A DNA stretch of 64,000 nt from contig NC_081822.1 in assembly GCF_030704535.1 (NCBI RefSeq), positions 444,001 to 508,000 of the forward strand, read 5' to 3'. The notes beneath the pieces are model-generated. The model was not told where the DNA came from and ran no database searches. It saw only the letters and a program-made list of their open reading frames with translations. Origin of the DNA: Vitis vinifera. Lineage: Eukaryota; Streptophyta; Magnoliopsida; Vitales; Vitaceae. Below, piece after piece: positions 36,533 to 49,660 of this stretch (the stretch's first letter is position 1; the number at the start of each line of letters is the position of its first letter). Both the position numbers and the translations under genes were made by a program.

Positions 36533-37309
36533 CCCCACATCTACTCTCTCCCACCAATTATTTGCCAGTTTTCTTTTTCCTTCCTCTCCTTCTGCCTCGA
36601 TCTGATCTCTCAATACAATCCAAACACCCCAAAACCAGAAGATGAACAACAAACTCTCTCTCTCTTTCTTTCTCTCTCTACCGATACCAAATTCCTCTTC
36701 GCTTCACTGTTTAAATATTCCAAAACTTCAAACAACACTTTCAGATCCAAAATCAAAACCTGTAACCCAAGCAATGATCATTTGCATTCAACTGAATAAC
36801 CTCATAATGCAGCGCCCTTGTATATAGCTTCATACACTATTGATCAATCAAAGATAGGGATATATCATAAAACCCCAAAACTACAAACAACCCCTCAATC
36901 TCAGCCTGCTAAAACCCACCAACTGCTTTCTTCCCAATCAACCCAGTCAAAATCCAAAGCTGACGAATCATGTTTACCTGTTTCTGAACCTTAAAATCTC
37001 CCCTTTTCCGGATTCAAGAGATCTCTGATATCCAAAAACCAACACTACATGCTTAAACTCTCAAGAGGCTCAAACCCTTGTCCCGGAAATTCCCAGATGA
37101 CTTCTCAGAACTGTAGGGGTGGACAAAGAACCAAAAAGAAAGAAAAAAAAAGAAAAGAAAAACCACACTTGAAAGAGGCCCACGCGCTTCAATGTGAGGC
37201 GTGGGATGAAACGGTGGAAAGCGTGCGGTAAAAGCAGATGCAAGCGATTACCAACGCAAATGCCTTGAACACAAGGCAACAAAAATTTCGTATCCACGCG
37301 CCTCAATGG

Positions 37310-37337
37310 CACGTGTTGCAGTTCTCGGTACCACGTG
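37310..37337. promoter_or_regulatory. Pair of G-boxes upstream of AHL gene
   Basis: CACGTG occurs at 37310-37315 and again at 37332-37337, 22 bp apart, about 780 bp upstream of the AHL start codon. The second is embedded in ccacgtgtc, an ABRE/PIF-type context. bZIP or bHLH factors bind such sites; use by this gene is inferred. Confidence 0.45.
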
Positions 37338-39496
37338 TCAGCTCGTGCATGCCTATCATGAAGCCGCCCACCTTGTCCCCTCCCTCTTATTTAATATTTC
37401 TATGACACCTTTTCTTTTAATTAAAAAAAAAAAAAAAAACTTAAATTTGTCAATCCTATAAAAGTTAAATGAAATTAATGTTTTAGTTGAATTATTTTTT
37501 AGAATTAGTTTGACCATGTTTTATATTCATTTATAAAATTTAAATATATCTTAAACTAAATTTTATATTGTAAAAATGATTAATCAAACTAAAATTTATT
37601 CTAATTTAATATTATCCAAGTTTTTTTCAAGTAAAATTACATTTGCGCTAAAGTTTTACTTTTTAATTATATTAGACGAATCTTCTAACCAATAAGAATT
37701 TTATTAGTAAAATGATTTTATAATTGATAATAAAACTCTAGCGATTAATTTACGCGTTTTAAAGACGTGTAATAGCAACTATTCTCACGTTATATCATTT
37801 CAAATCAATATAAAAAATTAAGTTTGTCAAAAGAGATGTAAATTAGTTTGGAAGGGAAAGGCAAAGGTGCCTTTTAACCTTGGTTGCTTAACTTCAATGT
37901 GGGTTGAGATTCACATCCATTAGAACATTGGGGCAATTTTGGGTTTGCTCAAGGTTTGTTTATACATAATAGTTGTTTATTTCTTGTCATTCATTATCAA
38001 AACTTTTCACACCTAGGAAAAAAATATTTTTATAAGTCAAGATCAAATGCCAAGGCAAATAAATATCGGGCCATAATCTTATTATATGATATAAATTTGA
38101 ATTGAATGCACGACCCTTTACTCCCTCACCAACTCTTTCAATTAGTTATAGGGTAATAAGAAAGAATACACGAATGAATGCGGCACACCATGGATTATAT
38201 AATTATATTTGTGAAGTGATCAGCTTATTATTAAATTAAGACCTTGCTAATATTTGACGGATCCCTTATAATAATTGGTTGATCCCGAATCATTCCCATC
38301 ATGTGATTTGTTCAAAAACAACATTCTTTAACGGTATTGATTTTTATTAAAGGTATTTTAATAACATTAATGCTATTATAAAAGTATTATCAAACCAATT
38401 AATCAACATCAATTTTAAATATTTTATCTGCTTTTATAGTTATTTTAGAAAGAAGTAAGAGTACGATTGACAATGATTTTTTATAACAGTTAAAAAAAAT
38501 TCTTCTAAAAATTAAAAAATATAAAAATACTTTCGAAAATCATTATTTATTATAAAAATGAGATGATTGAAAATTTTAAAGAAATAGAAAATAAATTATT
38601 CTTTCAAAAACCAAAATTTATGTTATATGAGTTTATATCAAGATATTAAGCGATACTCTTTAAAAATATTTTTAATAAAAATGGAGTAATAAGAATTAGC
38701 CTCAAAACAACTCAATGAGAAATGGGGTTGAAAGTAAAATATTGAGTGATGGAGTGAGGGTGAGGTGGAGGAGAACATATTGAAAAAAATGGATCATTAA
38801 TCTTTGCCAATAAAGGTAGGAGAGAGGAAAAGATCACTTGTCCCTACCATTTTAATTTCTTTATATTGACTTGTTACTGTTTGGATTTTACTGGCATGAT
38901 TGGTGGATCAAAGATATATACTAGGATATTATATTAGTGAAGTGACCTCCTTTTATTTCCAAAGTGCTGCCTTCATCATACCTAATGAAGGCATGGAGAA
39001 AGAATAAAGAATGTTTGCAGAAACTTTTCCATGTTGTTGTATACTTTTGAATATAATTCTTTCATTTTTCTTTTTTATCTTTTTTTGAAAAAAAGAATTG
39101 AGGAAACCTCTTTAATTCCGTTGTGTTTGGATTGATTTTTTAGAAGTTAAAAGTTTTTCATAAGTTTTATTAAAAAAAAAAATTAATAGAATTATTCAAA
39201 AAATATTACTTAATTTTTATATAAGTTTTACTATAATTTAAAAATAAAATATTATCCCAAAGAGAACTTTATAATCCTTTCTTATCGCCTATTTACTTAA
39301 TGGATGATAATTATTTACTGAAATACAATAGTTTTGTCATCGAATTTGTTATTTACTGAAAATCTGGTAAAAGGTAGTTGGAGAGAGTGTTGAAGGTTGC
39401 ATAGAAAAAGGCTACAGCAGCTCATCATCCATTGAATGGTAGATAGCAGCTAGGAGAAGCATCGGGAAGGTGTTGTGAATTCCTAAGGGACGAAAA

Positions 39497-39760
39497 GCGT
39501 GGGTCCTCACCGTGTCCCAAAAATCATAGGCAGTCATGATTTGATATATAACACGAATCCCATGTAGTATTTAAGGAAGGTACAAATATCAAAATAAGAT
39601 TTAGGAAAAAAGTAACAAAATCATGTGATATAACCTTTATGATAATGTGACCATTTGCCAAACAGTAAAGACCCCGTATCTCCAAAAAATCTAAAGCACC
39701 CATGATTTGATGTGTAAGCGGGTCCAATACAAACCCGTATGATGTTTAAAAAAGGAAGGG
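39497..39760. repeat. Diverged direct duplication, offset about 166 bp
   Basis: Two blocks share catgatttgat (near 39536 and 39702) and similar flanks before it (gtcctcaccgtgtcccaaaaat versus gaccccgtatctccaaaaaat) and after it (acgaatcccatgtagtattta versus acaaacccgtatgatgttta). The copies have diverged by many substitutions. Non-coding. Confidence 0.6.
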
Positions 39761-42700
39761 GAAAATGAGACCATCGGAGGATTTATAAAAGAAATGAAAC
39801 TTGGGTTAATAAGAAACTAGACCATTAATCTTATGATACAAATTAAAGTAATACAATGTGAGGATTTCTAATCAAAGAGCCGAGGTGGGAGGTGGTGCAG
39901 AATCACACGTGTGGTCAAAAGCCCAGACCATGCAGCAGCGTGGGGGGTGTGCGGGGATGGTGTTGAGGTGTGAGAAGCACGTGGAAACTGTCGGGACATC
40001 GGAACTTGGTCAACCTTATCCGAGATGGCGAAGATCCGCCAGTTTTAAAGGCAGCCCCCTGTCGCCTGTCTTGTTCATTTTTCCAATACAAACCACCCTC
40101 GTCCCCACCCCACACAAGCATCAATCTTCCTCATCACACTCATCTGTTGTGACCTTGGTTTCATTGCTAGCTACTTAATAATATTTGTATCAGTACCAGT
40201 ATTGATCACATGGATATGAGGCTCCTGTGTGGAGTTATTAGCGAAGGAAGAATATTAAGAGAGTGATGCGAGGAAAGTAGAGCAAGTTGGGTGTGATTGA
40301 TCCATGCATGGGCTTGTTTTTTCCAACGTTGACAAGGACGTAGGGTTGTCAAATCCTTATTTTCTTTCTGGCTTATCCAAAACTTAAGACACAGAAGAGG
40401 AAAGTGCGGTTGGGTTGGGAATTATGATCGTATGCGTGGTTTGTTGATTTGAAGGCATTTCATGACTCAAGTTGGATATGACAACCTCTGATGTAAAATG
40501 TATCCCCAAATGCCAGATACAAACATAGGGTTATTGTATCCAAAAATAGCCTCATTTCCAATATCATATCAATAAAATGTCATTTACTCGTACTTGTCCA
40601 CAATATCAAAGATGACTGACCACATATGTTCATGACTCAAATTTAGAAACTAGAATTGGGTATGATAATTATTCGATGCTTTAGTACTATTTTCCAAAGA
40701 CATATCACCAACGACCAAAACTTTTGACAGTGCTAAAAAAAATATACAAATTATAAAAATAAAAAATAAAAAATGCTGCAAAGTATGAGAAAAAAAACAG
40801 TGCAATTAGGATAGAAAAATCCCCATCAAAAAACAAAAGAAATCCTTGTGGGGTATTACCGTATTATTTGATAAATGGATGGGATGGATTTGAGGGAAAT
40901 GCAATGGTGGGAAGCATGGGGGGCTTGAGAGATGTTGGGGGGACCCAGAAATGCTGAAATGGAGGGGGGTGAAGGCAGCAATCCAAATCAATGGCAGAGT
41001 GGGTTGGGGCCCATGCCCGTCCAAGTGGAATGAAGTGGAGGGTGGAGGGGCATCATATTTCAAGCTTTTGTGCTCATTTCCATTTTGTGCCTCCACCCAT
41101 CACATCCCATTTATTCATCCCCCACTTGCATGACACTGTCCCCGGAGTCAGTCCGATCTACAGATGATTAATCACAAATTGTCGTGTATTAAGGAAAAAA
41201 AGGAAAAAAAAATATGCAAACAATGGACAGAAGCCATGCCCCACTTCACAGTTAAACTCCATGCTAGGACAAAACAGTTTGTAATAGAAAAGTGAAAACC
41301 TCCCACCTCAACCTCTATGTTCTTCAGTCTGAAAATAAATAAATAAATAAAAAATTAGAGGACAAACATATCCCAAGTTCTCCATTGTTTAATTCTTGGG
41401 ATTATTTTCTTATATATGGGTATATCTATGAAACAAAAAGGATACTAGGATGTGTAAGGAAAAAAAAAAGGTATTAAAATAGGTTCCAATGATTAGTTCA
41501 GGTTGGTTGACAATCATGAAGTTTATCCCATTTTAAAATTTTAATCTCCACCTATTTTCAAGGGCAGCTAGAGAAGCAGTATTTTTATGAAGTCTGTGAC
41601 CAATCACATTATTAAATATTTTAAGAAATAATAATAATAATAATATAGTCCAAGTATTTAATAGAGGAGAATCTTGTTAAACCAAGAATGGGAATCACTT
41701 GACATGAAATACAAGCATCTTCATTCTTAATAATAAATTACTTTCTAAGCTTGCATTTGGAGCCACACAAGAAGGATTAAGCAAATATTTATAGTGGATG
41801 AGATATTAATTGAGGTGTGTTAGTTAAAGTGGGGGTTTTGTTTCATATGTCAAGTGGGATTTAAAAGGTTTGTCACACAGCTTGAAAATAAAAACTATAA
41901 TGTAAAGCTTTTTCAGCAGCAACTTAAAATGAATTGGTTCATACTTCATAGTGAGGACTTGACCATATCTTGGAGGTTACATCATTAAAGAAATAATAAC
42001 ATGGGTGTCAATACCTCGGTAACCTAAAATCTTATAGATTTTTATATAAGACATCAGTCACAAGCTTGGTGATCAAGGAGTTACACATATATTATATAGC
42101 TTTAATTTTTTAACCTAAACTCATGAACACAAAATCATCAGTGGAGCAGGGTATTCCATTAAGTAGGAACCCATCTTAGGCTTAAGAAGGACACCCCCAA
42201 GAGTCCCTTTGATATCAATTCTTGAATGGACTTTAACCCTTTTGATCTCAAACAAATCAATGTCCAGTGAGAATCTGACATTCAATCATTATTATTTGGA
42301 TCGACCACCTCATGCTTAACCCCAACAAATATTGAACTAGGTTTGATCCCAATGATATCATCAGGAGGTAATCACACACAACAGAAACCATAATTCTAAA
42401 GGATGGAATCAGAACATGGTTTCAACATTAGAATAAACCAAGTCACAAGATGCTGCAGCTGCTCATTTCATATTCTAATGTAAAGCTTCATCCTCATCAT
42501 CTGGACATATATCGACCAAAATAATGAGTATACAAATGGGACTCAAATTCAGTGCAAAAGCCTAAAAAGAGGGAAGCAATAAAATGTGATTAGGACACTG
42601 GGGGAGGCCCACAAATGTAATAACAAAAACTGAAAGGAAGAAACTTTTGAAAAAGGAGCAAGTTAAACAAAACAAGAATTAAGGGGGGGGAGGGAGAGTG

Positions 42701-42800
42701 GATTAAGAATGAGAAAAAGGGGTTGGAGGAGCAGCCGAGGATGGGACTAATTATGAAATTAAAAAGCATTAAGCAAGTTGGAGATGGCTTTTCACAATGA

Positions 42801-42829
42801 TAATAATAATAATAATAATAATAATAATA
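42801..42829. repeat. AAT microsatellite
   Basis: About ten uninterrupted AAT units in the spacer. Confidence 0.9.
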
Positions 42830-43378
42830 TGGGGAAGGTGGCAAAATGGCCATGTGGTTTGACACCAGTCTCAGCCTCATGTTTGTCGTATTGTTTGGGA
42901 ATCTTTTGACACCCCCTCCCTTCATATTTGGCCCTTCTGATTTTGGTTGGCCCCATTCTAATCTAATCCTTTTAACTTTTCTCTTAAATCACTCATTTAC
43001 TGGAAATTCATTCTACTTACTCTCCTCTTAAAAAGACAAATAGTCTTTTGTCTTCCATTTTAGCTAAAAGCTTAAAGTTGAAGTTAGGACTTAGGATACA
43101 ATTTTTAAAGATAATATTCATGTCATTAAATATGATATAATTGCTCATAGAAGTCAAATTTAGCATTTATATAAATTTGTTTTTTTTTTTTTACATGTTA
43201 TTTCTTTTTCATGTGATAAGCTCACAAATGCAAAAGTTTTCATTAAATTAAAAGAAAAAAATTAACCCATTAAAACTTAATTCAAACAATATCTTAATCC
43301 ATTTACTTATGATGCCACATTAAGTTATCAGATTGGGGGAGTTATCTATGAACCTATTGGGAAAAGTCAAGTGGGAAG

Positions 43379-43556
43379 CACGTGATCAATAGTTTTTCCT
43401 CCAACTCCAACCTCAATTTGAATTTTTCTTTTTTAAAATTTTGAATAAAGCTTTTTCCTCTTGGAGTGGGAGAGCGGACCCTAGAAATTGAAAGGTGGAG
43501 GTGGGCGAGGGAAGCACGTGATTCCCATTCCTACTGATGTGAGGGGTTGACACGTG
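43379..43556. promoter_or_regulatory. Cluster of three G-boxes
   Basis: CACGTG at 43379-43384, 43515-43520 and 43551-43556 in a GC-richer part of the spacer. No flanking gene can be assigned, so this may be a distal regulatory region, a lost gene's promoter or chance. Confidence 0.35.
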
Positions 43557-44579
43557 GACATACTCGCATGATCATACGCGGATTTTTTGCATATGGACAG
43601 GGAAAAAACCCAAGAATCCGTGAGCGAGAATCCGCAGGATTGAACCCACAGTTGAGGGTGGGGCCTGGCCTACGTGACCATGTCCTTTCGTGGGCCGCTG
43701 TGTAGAGCCCACTACCACTTCACCTCAGCTAATAAAAATATGGAGAAAGAGAGGAAGAGTGTCCGCCAAGAAAAACCCTACACCAATTAAACAACTTAGG
43801 ATGTCCGGTTTAGAATGCGTTTGGCAAAAGGTTTTAAAAATCTGTTTAAGTCATTTAAAGTGTAAGTGCTTCTATCAAACTTTTTAACGGATTCTCCCTA
43901 AAGGTATTTCTGATAGAAATGCTACCAACAAAAACATTACAAGTTAAAAACGCTTTTATGAGAATCACTCTCAAATGGGCCCTCCTTACTGCCAGAGAGC
44001 GGCCATCGAGAAGGAGGATTGAGCAATTACTTTGAAGAATTTAACAAGATGGCTTGAATTCGGTAGGTGTGAGCATGCTACATAGAAAATCCAATACCAA
44101 CACTCAAGCTCTGCCTCGTCAGTCATATTTCCCTCATTTTGCAAATTCACTATATTTTTAACAAAAAAGGATTGATCACCCATTCCCTGTCGTAAACTCA
44201 AACCATTGATCTCAACTACTTGAGTTGGGTTTATGAATAATCTATTTCACCATTCTTCATGTAACGCCCCGGTTGGGATTAAGTGGGGTTTTTGAGTCCA
44301 AGAGCATTATTCCACTTTATTTCCAAAACCATAGGTAAAAAACAGAGGCCTGTTGTTCTACTTTTATCATAGATTGGAAGGAAGAGACCCATACAAAGGT
44401 CTATCCCGGTTTCTTAACCTAAGCTCGTCTCACCATTTCTACAATAGAATGAATAATTCATTTTTCAATTGCCTATCCAAACACGCAAATATATATATTC
44501 AATATTAAGTAGGTAAGAGCACAATTGCTTGTATTACCTGCCCAGGCCCCAGTCCACTTGTTAGATGCGCCATTGATTC

Positions 44580-44768
44580 ATGGGTAATAACAGCACCAGT
44601 CATGGACTCATGGGATTAATGTCCAAGATTGGTGCCGCTATCAACAGTGCCAGGAATAAACAGCCCCAAGAGTTCTCTGCTTTTATCAAAGAGAGTGACA
44701 AATTTCCCTATAAAAAGCCCCAACAGCAAGTCTTTACTGCGTCCCCACCTGAGCGAAGCAATAATTAA
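44580..44768 (+). CDS. Small ORF of unknown nature (62 aa)
   Basis: An ATG-initiated frame of 62 codons with an upstream in-frame stop (TGA at 44574). The protein is polar and rich in Gln, Ser and Lys, with MGLMSKIGAAINSARNK near the start. I recognise no family, signal peptide or membrane segment. It may be a chance ORF or a relic. Confidence 0.15.
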   Translation: MGNNSTSHGLMGLMSKIGAAINSARNKQPQEFSAFIKESDKFPYKKPQQQVFTASPPERSNN

Positions 44769-45364
44769 CTGATGATTTTCTGAAATCAGTGGATAGAATG
44801 GAAGAACATGAAACTTGTTTGCTAGATGATTCTTCATGGTTGATACGTGCCTAAAATTCAGCCTGCTCCTTGAAAAGAAATTTCCAATGAGGAGATAAAT
44901 AATGGACCTAGATCCAGGAAGATGGGAGGTTGCTTAAACTACAGGCCTTCAAGCTCAAGAATCCCAACATTGTGTATCACTCACAATTCACAAACATAGA
45001 AGTAGTGAAATTTGATAAGATATGATATGAGAGATGATGATTTGTTGTTTTAGAAGATCTAAAATCCCAGAGAAAAAATGAGTTCCTTCTTCTAAGGCTA
45101 TAACTTCTATCACAACCTCAGTTAATTCACAATTTCTTTAAGGACAAGTTAGAAGAGAATATTGATTATTAGACTGTCTACATGAAGGCACAGTTATCAA
45201 AAGCTTCATGAGAAAGAAGTCACAGTTCAGTGGCACATGCATCACTAAATTGGAACTTTAGCAAATTTGCCCAAATTCCTGTGAACAGCGCCACAATTCC
45301 ATCACCCCTCGATGAAGTTATACCAAGTCTGGGAGAAATGACAGAAACCCACACACTATAGGTG

Positions 45365-45537
45365 TACAAAAGATACAATGGGAGGCTGGATGATGTTCTA
45401 GGGGTGTGAGGGATGGTCATGGAGTGGGGTTGTGGGAGACAATTAGAAATAAATGGAAGAGGTTTAAAAGCAGACCTTGCTTCATAGTTGGCAATGGGGA
45501 AGGGTTAAATTTTGGAAAAATTGATGGTGTGGAGACC
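45365..45537 (+). pseudogene. Degenerate LINE ORF2 remnant, left part (split by copia insertion)
   Basis: Broken-frame translation gives GVGLWETIRNKWKRFKSRP and then FIVGNGEGLNFGKIDGV, the same order as GLGLWKGIRMNWELVSNRL and FIVGNGRRVRFWRDKW in the intact LINE. The match runs up to the copia 5' boundary and resumes at 49918. Confidence 0.7.
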
Positions 45538-45767
45538 TGTTAAGGCCAATGGTTAACTTGTAAATAGTTGGCTTAGTTGTTAGTTTAAGTTTTAGTTTGT
45601 TAGAACAAATTTAGAAGTTAAGAAGGTAGTTTCATAGTCTGTCAGAAGCTTCTGAGTTTCAGCAGTGAATAAGAGTTCAATATTTTCTTCAGCAACAAAC
45701 TCAAGAAGTCCTCTGTTTTCTTCAATCCTAAATCCCCTGTTTTCCCTTGTTTTCTTTAATCCTAATA
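45538..45767 (+). repeat. Copia 5' LTR (230 bp)
   Basis: Begins tgttaagg and ends cctaata. It is near identical to 49661-49912, with about ten substitutions by eye and a gap of some 22 bp around a duplicated agcttct. The PBS follows at once. Confidence 0.92.
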
Positions 45768-45794
45768 TGGTATCAAAGCATTGAAGTGCCAGCA

Positions 45795-48700
45795 ATGGAG
45801 AGCTCTTCAATTTCCACCATGGGTGGTGCCTCGTCATCTGCTTCAAGGTTCATCCCTGTTTCTTTAAGTCACTCTGTTTCTGTTAGATTGGATAACAACA
45901 ACTTCTTGCTTTGGCGAAAGCAAGTTCTTGCAGCAATTTGAGGGCACAAATTACAGAATTTTGTGTTTGGGACAAAATATTGTTGTTTCTGGTCAAAACT
46001 CCCAGCTAAGCACAAAAAGGTATACTAATGGTTTTGCACAAAATTCCAATTCCAACTTTGGTGGTCCAAACACCTTTGGTGGTCAGTTTTTTCCTGGTAA
46101 AAGGGGAAATTTTCAGAACAATGCTAGAGGAGGTTTTGGATTTACCAATTGAGAAAGAGGTTGTGGAGGCCAATTTAATGGTCAATTTGGTGGGAGAGGT
46201 TTTTGGTCTCAAAACAAACCACAATGTCAACTTTGTGGAAAGATTGGGCATGTGGTGATGAACTGTTATTATCATTTTGATCTAAGTTTCATAGGACCAT
46301 CTCAGTTCCACAATCAACTGTCTTCTGTTCAAAGCCAATTCCAAGTTGCAGGAGGCCAAATGACAGCCATGTTTGCTACACCAAAAGTTGTCAGTGATTG
46401 GTATCCTGATTTAGGAGCCTCTAACCATGTTACTTCTGATGCTACAAACCTGATGACTAAGGCTGAATATTATGGATCAGATCAAGTTCATATTGGAAAT
46501 GTTATGGGTTTATCCATTAAGCATGTTGGTCAGTCTGTCTTTTCCTCTCCTTATACTTCTAAAATTATTTCTCTTAAGCAACTCTTGTCCCAACTATAAC
46601 AAAAAATTTACTTAGTGTTTCGAAGTTCGCCCATGATAATGATGTTATCTTTGAATTTCACTCACATTCCTATTTTGTGAAAGATCAGACTCTTCCAAAA
46701 CTATGCTACTGGAAGGAAAGCTTAAAAATGGATTGTATGTCTTTGACCACACTCAAATTGATCTCAACAAATAGTTGCCGCCTCTGTTGTCTTCCTCAAG
46801 GGTCCCAGTTCCAGCACCATCTGTCTTGCCTTACATGTACCTGTTCTCTCTCATTCTTGTTCATTGTATAATTTGTGGCATAATAAATTAGGCCATCCTT
46901 CTAAGAAAGTTGTAAAAGTTGTACTCACAAATTGCAAAATACCTCTTCCTAATTCAAATTCTCATTTTTTTGTTCAGCTTGTTGCCTTGGTAAAATTCAT
47001 AAGTTTCCATTTAGATTGTCTGATACAACCTACACAAAACCTTTACAATTGGTTCACTCTGACTTATGGGGACCCTCTCCAATGTTGTCATCCAGTGGTT
47101 ATAGATATTACATCAGCTTTATATATCCATTCTCTCATTTCACTTGGATCTTTTTGCAAAGGCATAAGTCAAATGCTCTTCAAGCTTTCTCAAATTTTAA
47201 GACACAAGTTGAGTTGCAGCTTTGGTTATAAAATAAAGGCTATTCAAACTAATTGGGGAAAAGGATATAGAGCTTTTACTAATCTCTTAATGTCTCATGG
47301 TATAACTTATAGATATTCTTGCCCTCATACTCATGAACAAAATGGGGTTGCGGAGAGAAAACATCGTCATATAGTAGAAAATGGTCTTACTTTATTAGTT
47401 AAAGCTTCTATGCCTCTAAAATATTGGGATAAGGCCTTTAGAGCTGCTGTTTTCCTATACAACAGGCTGCCTACTTCAGTTTTACATTGGAAAACTCCTT
47501 TGGAAGCCTTTCTTCACTCCTCTCCGAACTACTCTATACAGAGTGTTTGGATGTGCATGTTATCCAAATACTAGACCTTACAACAGGCATAAACTCAATT
47601 TTAGATCAACTCAATGTACTTTTCTTGGTTACAGCTTGAATCATGAAGGCTATAAGTACTTAGACAAAAATGGCAAGATTTTTATCTCTAGGGATGTTAT
47701 TTTTTATGAACACTCCTTCCCATTCTCTTCTTCAAATTCATTACAAACATCTTTAGCCTCACAAGCATCAAATGTCTCATCAATTTCTGGTTTTTCACCA
47801 TTACTTCCTCATTTTCTTCCCTTTTCTGATGGTCATCTCCTTAATCGATCCCAAACACATTCTGAAACACATATTGGTCAGCAAAGTCTTTATCTCTTCC
47901 ATGTTACCAGTTGACAATGGTTGCAATTTGTCAACTTCTTTGGAAAAGACAACTGAACCTATTGCTACTCTGGAAAAGACAACTGAACTTATTGCTACTG
48001 CTGAACAGATTTTGGTAGGTTTTTCTATTCCAGCACAGGTCCAAGTTAGTGGAAACTCTCACAGTATGGTAACCAAGTCAAAAAATGGGATTTTCAGGCC
48101 AAAGGTTTATGCTGCAACACTAGAACCTAGCTCAGTCATTGATGCTTTGCAACAAGAACAATGGAAAGCAGCTATGACAGATGCATTCTCAGCACTTATG
48201 AGAAACAGAACATGGTCCTTAGTGTCTCTACCAAATGGAAGAAAAGCAATTGGATGCAAGTGTGTGTTCAAGGTCAAAGAACATTCTGATGGGACAATTA
48301 ACAAGTATAAGCCAGGTTAGTAGCTAAAGACTTTCATCAAGTGGCTGGCTTCAATGAAACTTTTAGCCCTGTAGTTAAGCCAACAACTATTAGAGTGGTG
48401 TCCACTATTGCCTTAGCAAAGAACTGGGTTGTTAGGCAATTAGATATTAACAATGCATTTTTAAATGGAGACTTATAGGAAGAGGTATTCATGGAACAAC
48501 CTCCTAGATTTGTGGATCCTAAGCAACCTCATTTGGTATGCAAATTACACAAATCCTTATATGGATTAAAGCTAGAGCTTGGTTTGAGAAACTATGTAAT
48601 GCTCTCATTGCCTTTGGATTCATCACAGCTAGATCTAATCAATCATGGTTTATTCGGATTACTACTACTCATACTATATTTGTCCTAGTCTATGTTGATG

Positions 48701-49640
48701 ACATATTAGTTATTGGATGCAACAATGAAAGAGTTCAAACTATCATCAATCAATTGAATAAGAGCTTTACCTTAAAGGATCTTGGTGAAGTAAACTATTT
48801 TCTAGGCATTCAAGTAAGGCATACAACTGAAGGACTTCATCTCTCTAAAACTAAGTACATCAAGGATTTACTTTGTAAAGCTAAGATGAAGTTTGCCAAG
48901 AGTAGCGGTACACCAATGACTAGTGGACTCAAATTATCTGCTTATGGAAGTGATCCTGTAGAGAATGGACAACTGTATAGAAGCATAGTTGGAGCCTTGC
49001 AATATGTAACCATTACTAGACCAGAGATCTCCTATTGTGTCAATAGGATGTGTCAATTCATGCAAAATCCACTTGAATCTTATTGGAAGTCAATCAAGAG
49101 GATACTAAGACACTTGAGTGGAACTTTGGATTATGGCCTACATCTTAGAAGATCATCTCAGCTGAACTTGGTGGGATTTTGTGATACTGATTGGGCCACA
49201 TATCTAGATGATAGGAGGTCTACATCAGGTTATCGCATATTTCTTGATGAAAACTTGGTGTGGTGTCATGGTACTCTAAGAAGCAACATACTATTTCTCG
49301 TTCATCTATAGAAGCTGAATATAGAAGTCTTGCAAACATTGTGGCAGAATTAACTTGGTTAACTTCTTTACTTGAGGAGTTAAGGGTAGCTACAACTAAA
49401 ATACCTATAATCCGGTGCGATAATTTGAGTACAGTACAGCTTGCTGCAAATCCTGTATTGCATGCTAGGACAAAGCATGTTGAATTAGATCTACACTTTG
49501 TCAGAGAGAAAGTTCTATAGAAGAAGGTGCTGATTCAACATGTTCCTTCAATAGATCAAACTGCAGATGTTTTGACAAAGCCCATTTCCAGCTCTAAGTT
49601 TCCTTTGTTAAGAAACAAACTCAAAGTAGAAGACTTAGCT
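45795..49640 (+). pseudogene. Copia gag-pol, broken
   Basis: Starts MESSSISTMGG, then the gag start LDNNNFLLWRKQVLAAI runs into a stop near 45940. Most of gag is missing before the CCHC-like knuckle CQLCGKIGHVVMNC (about 46230). Protease reads DLGASNH in place of the usual DSGASNH. Integrase shows LWHNKLGHPS, DLWGPSP and HEQNGVAERKHRH. Reverse transcriptase shows [12 protein letters not shown] followed by a stop, [10 protein letters not shown] and YVDD (about 48693). RNase H ends with [13 protein letters not shown]. At least four frame shifts or stops separate these blocks. No functional polyprotein can be made from this copy. Confidence 0.92.
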
Positions 49641-49660
49641 ACTTTGAGTTTGAGGGGGGC

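Larger units (their letters stand above)
36533..45364. other. Long intergenic spacer upstream of AHL
   Basis: Begins with the AHL leader and promoter. The rest is AT-rich DNA with two GC-richer islands (39880-40080 and 40870-41060) that show no recognisable protein. It holds a diverged duplication (39497-39760), an AAT microsatellite (42801-42829) and a cluster of G-boxes (43379-43556). A segment at 43800-43985 reads like a dispersed non-coding plant repeat. Apart from a doubtful 62-codon ORF (44580), no gene is supported. Confidence 0.5.

Noticed and set aside
35880..36540. Other-frame ORFs over the AHL gene
   Set aside because: Shadows of a GC-rich AHL coding sequence; the AHL frame carries the AT-hook and PPC motifs.
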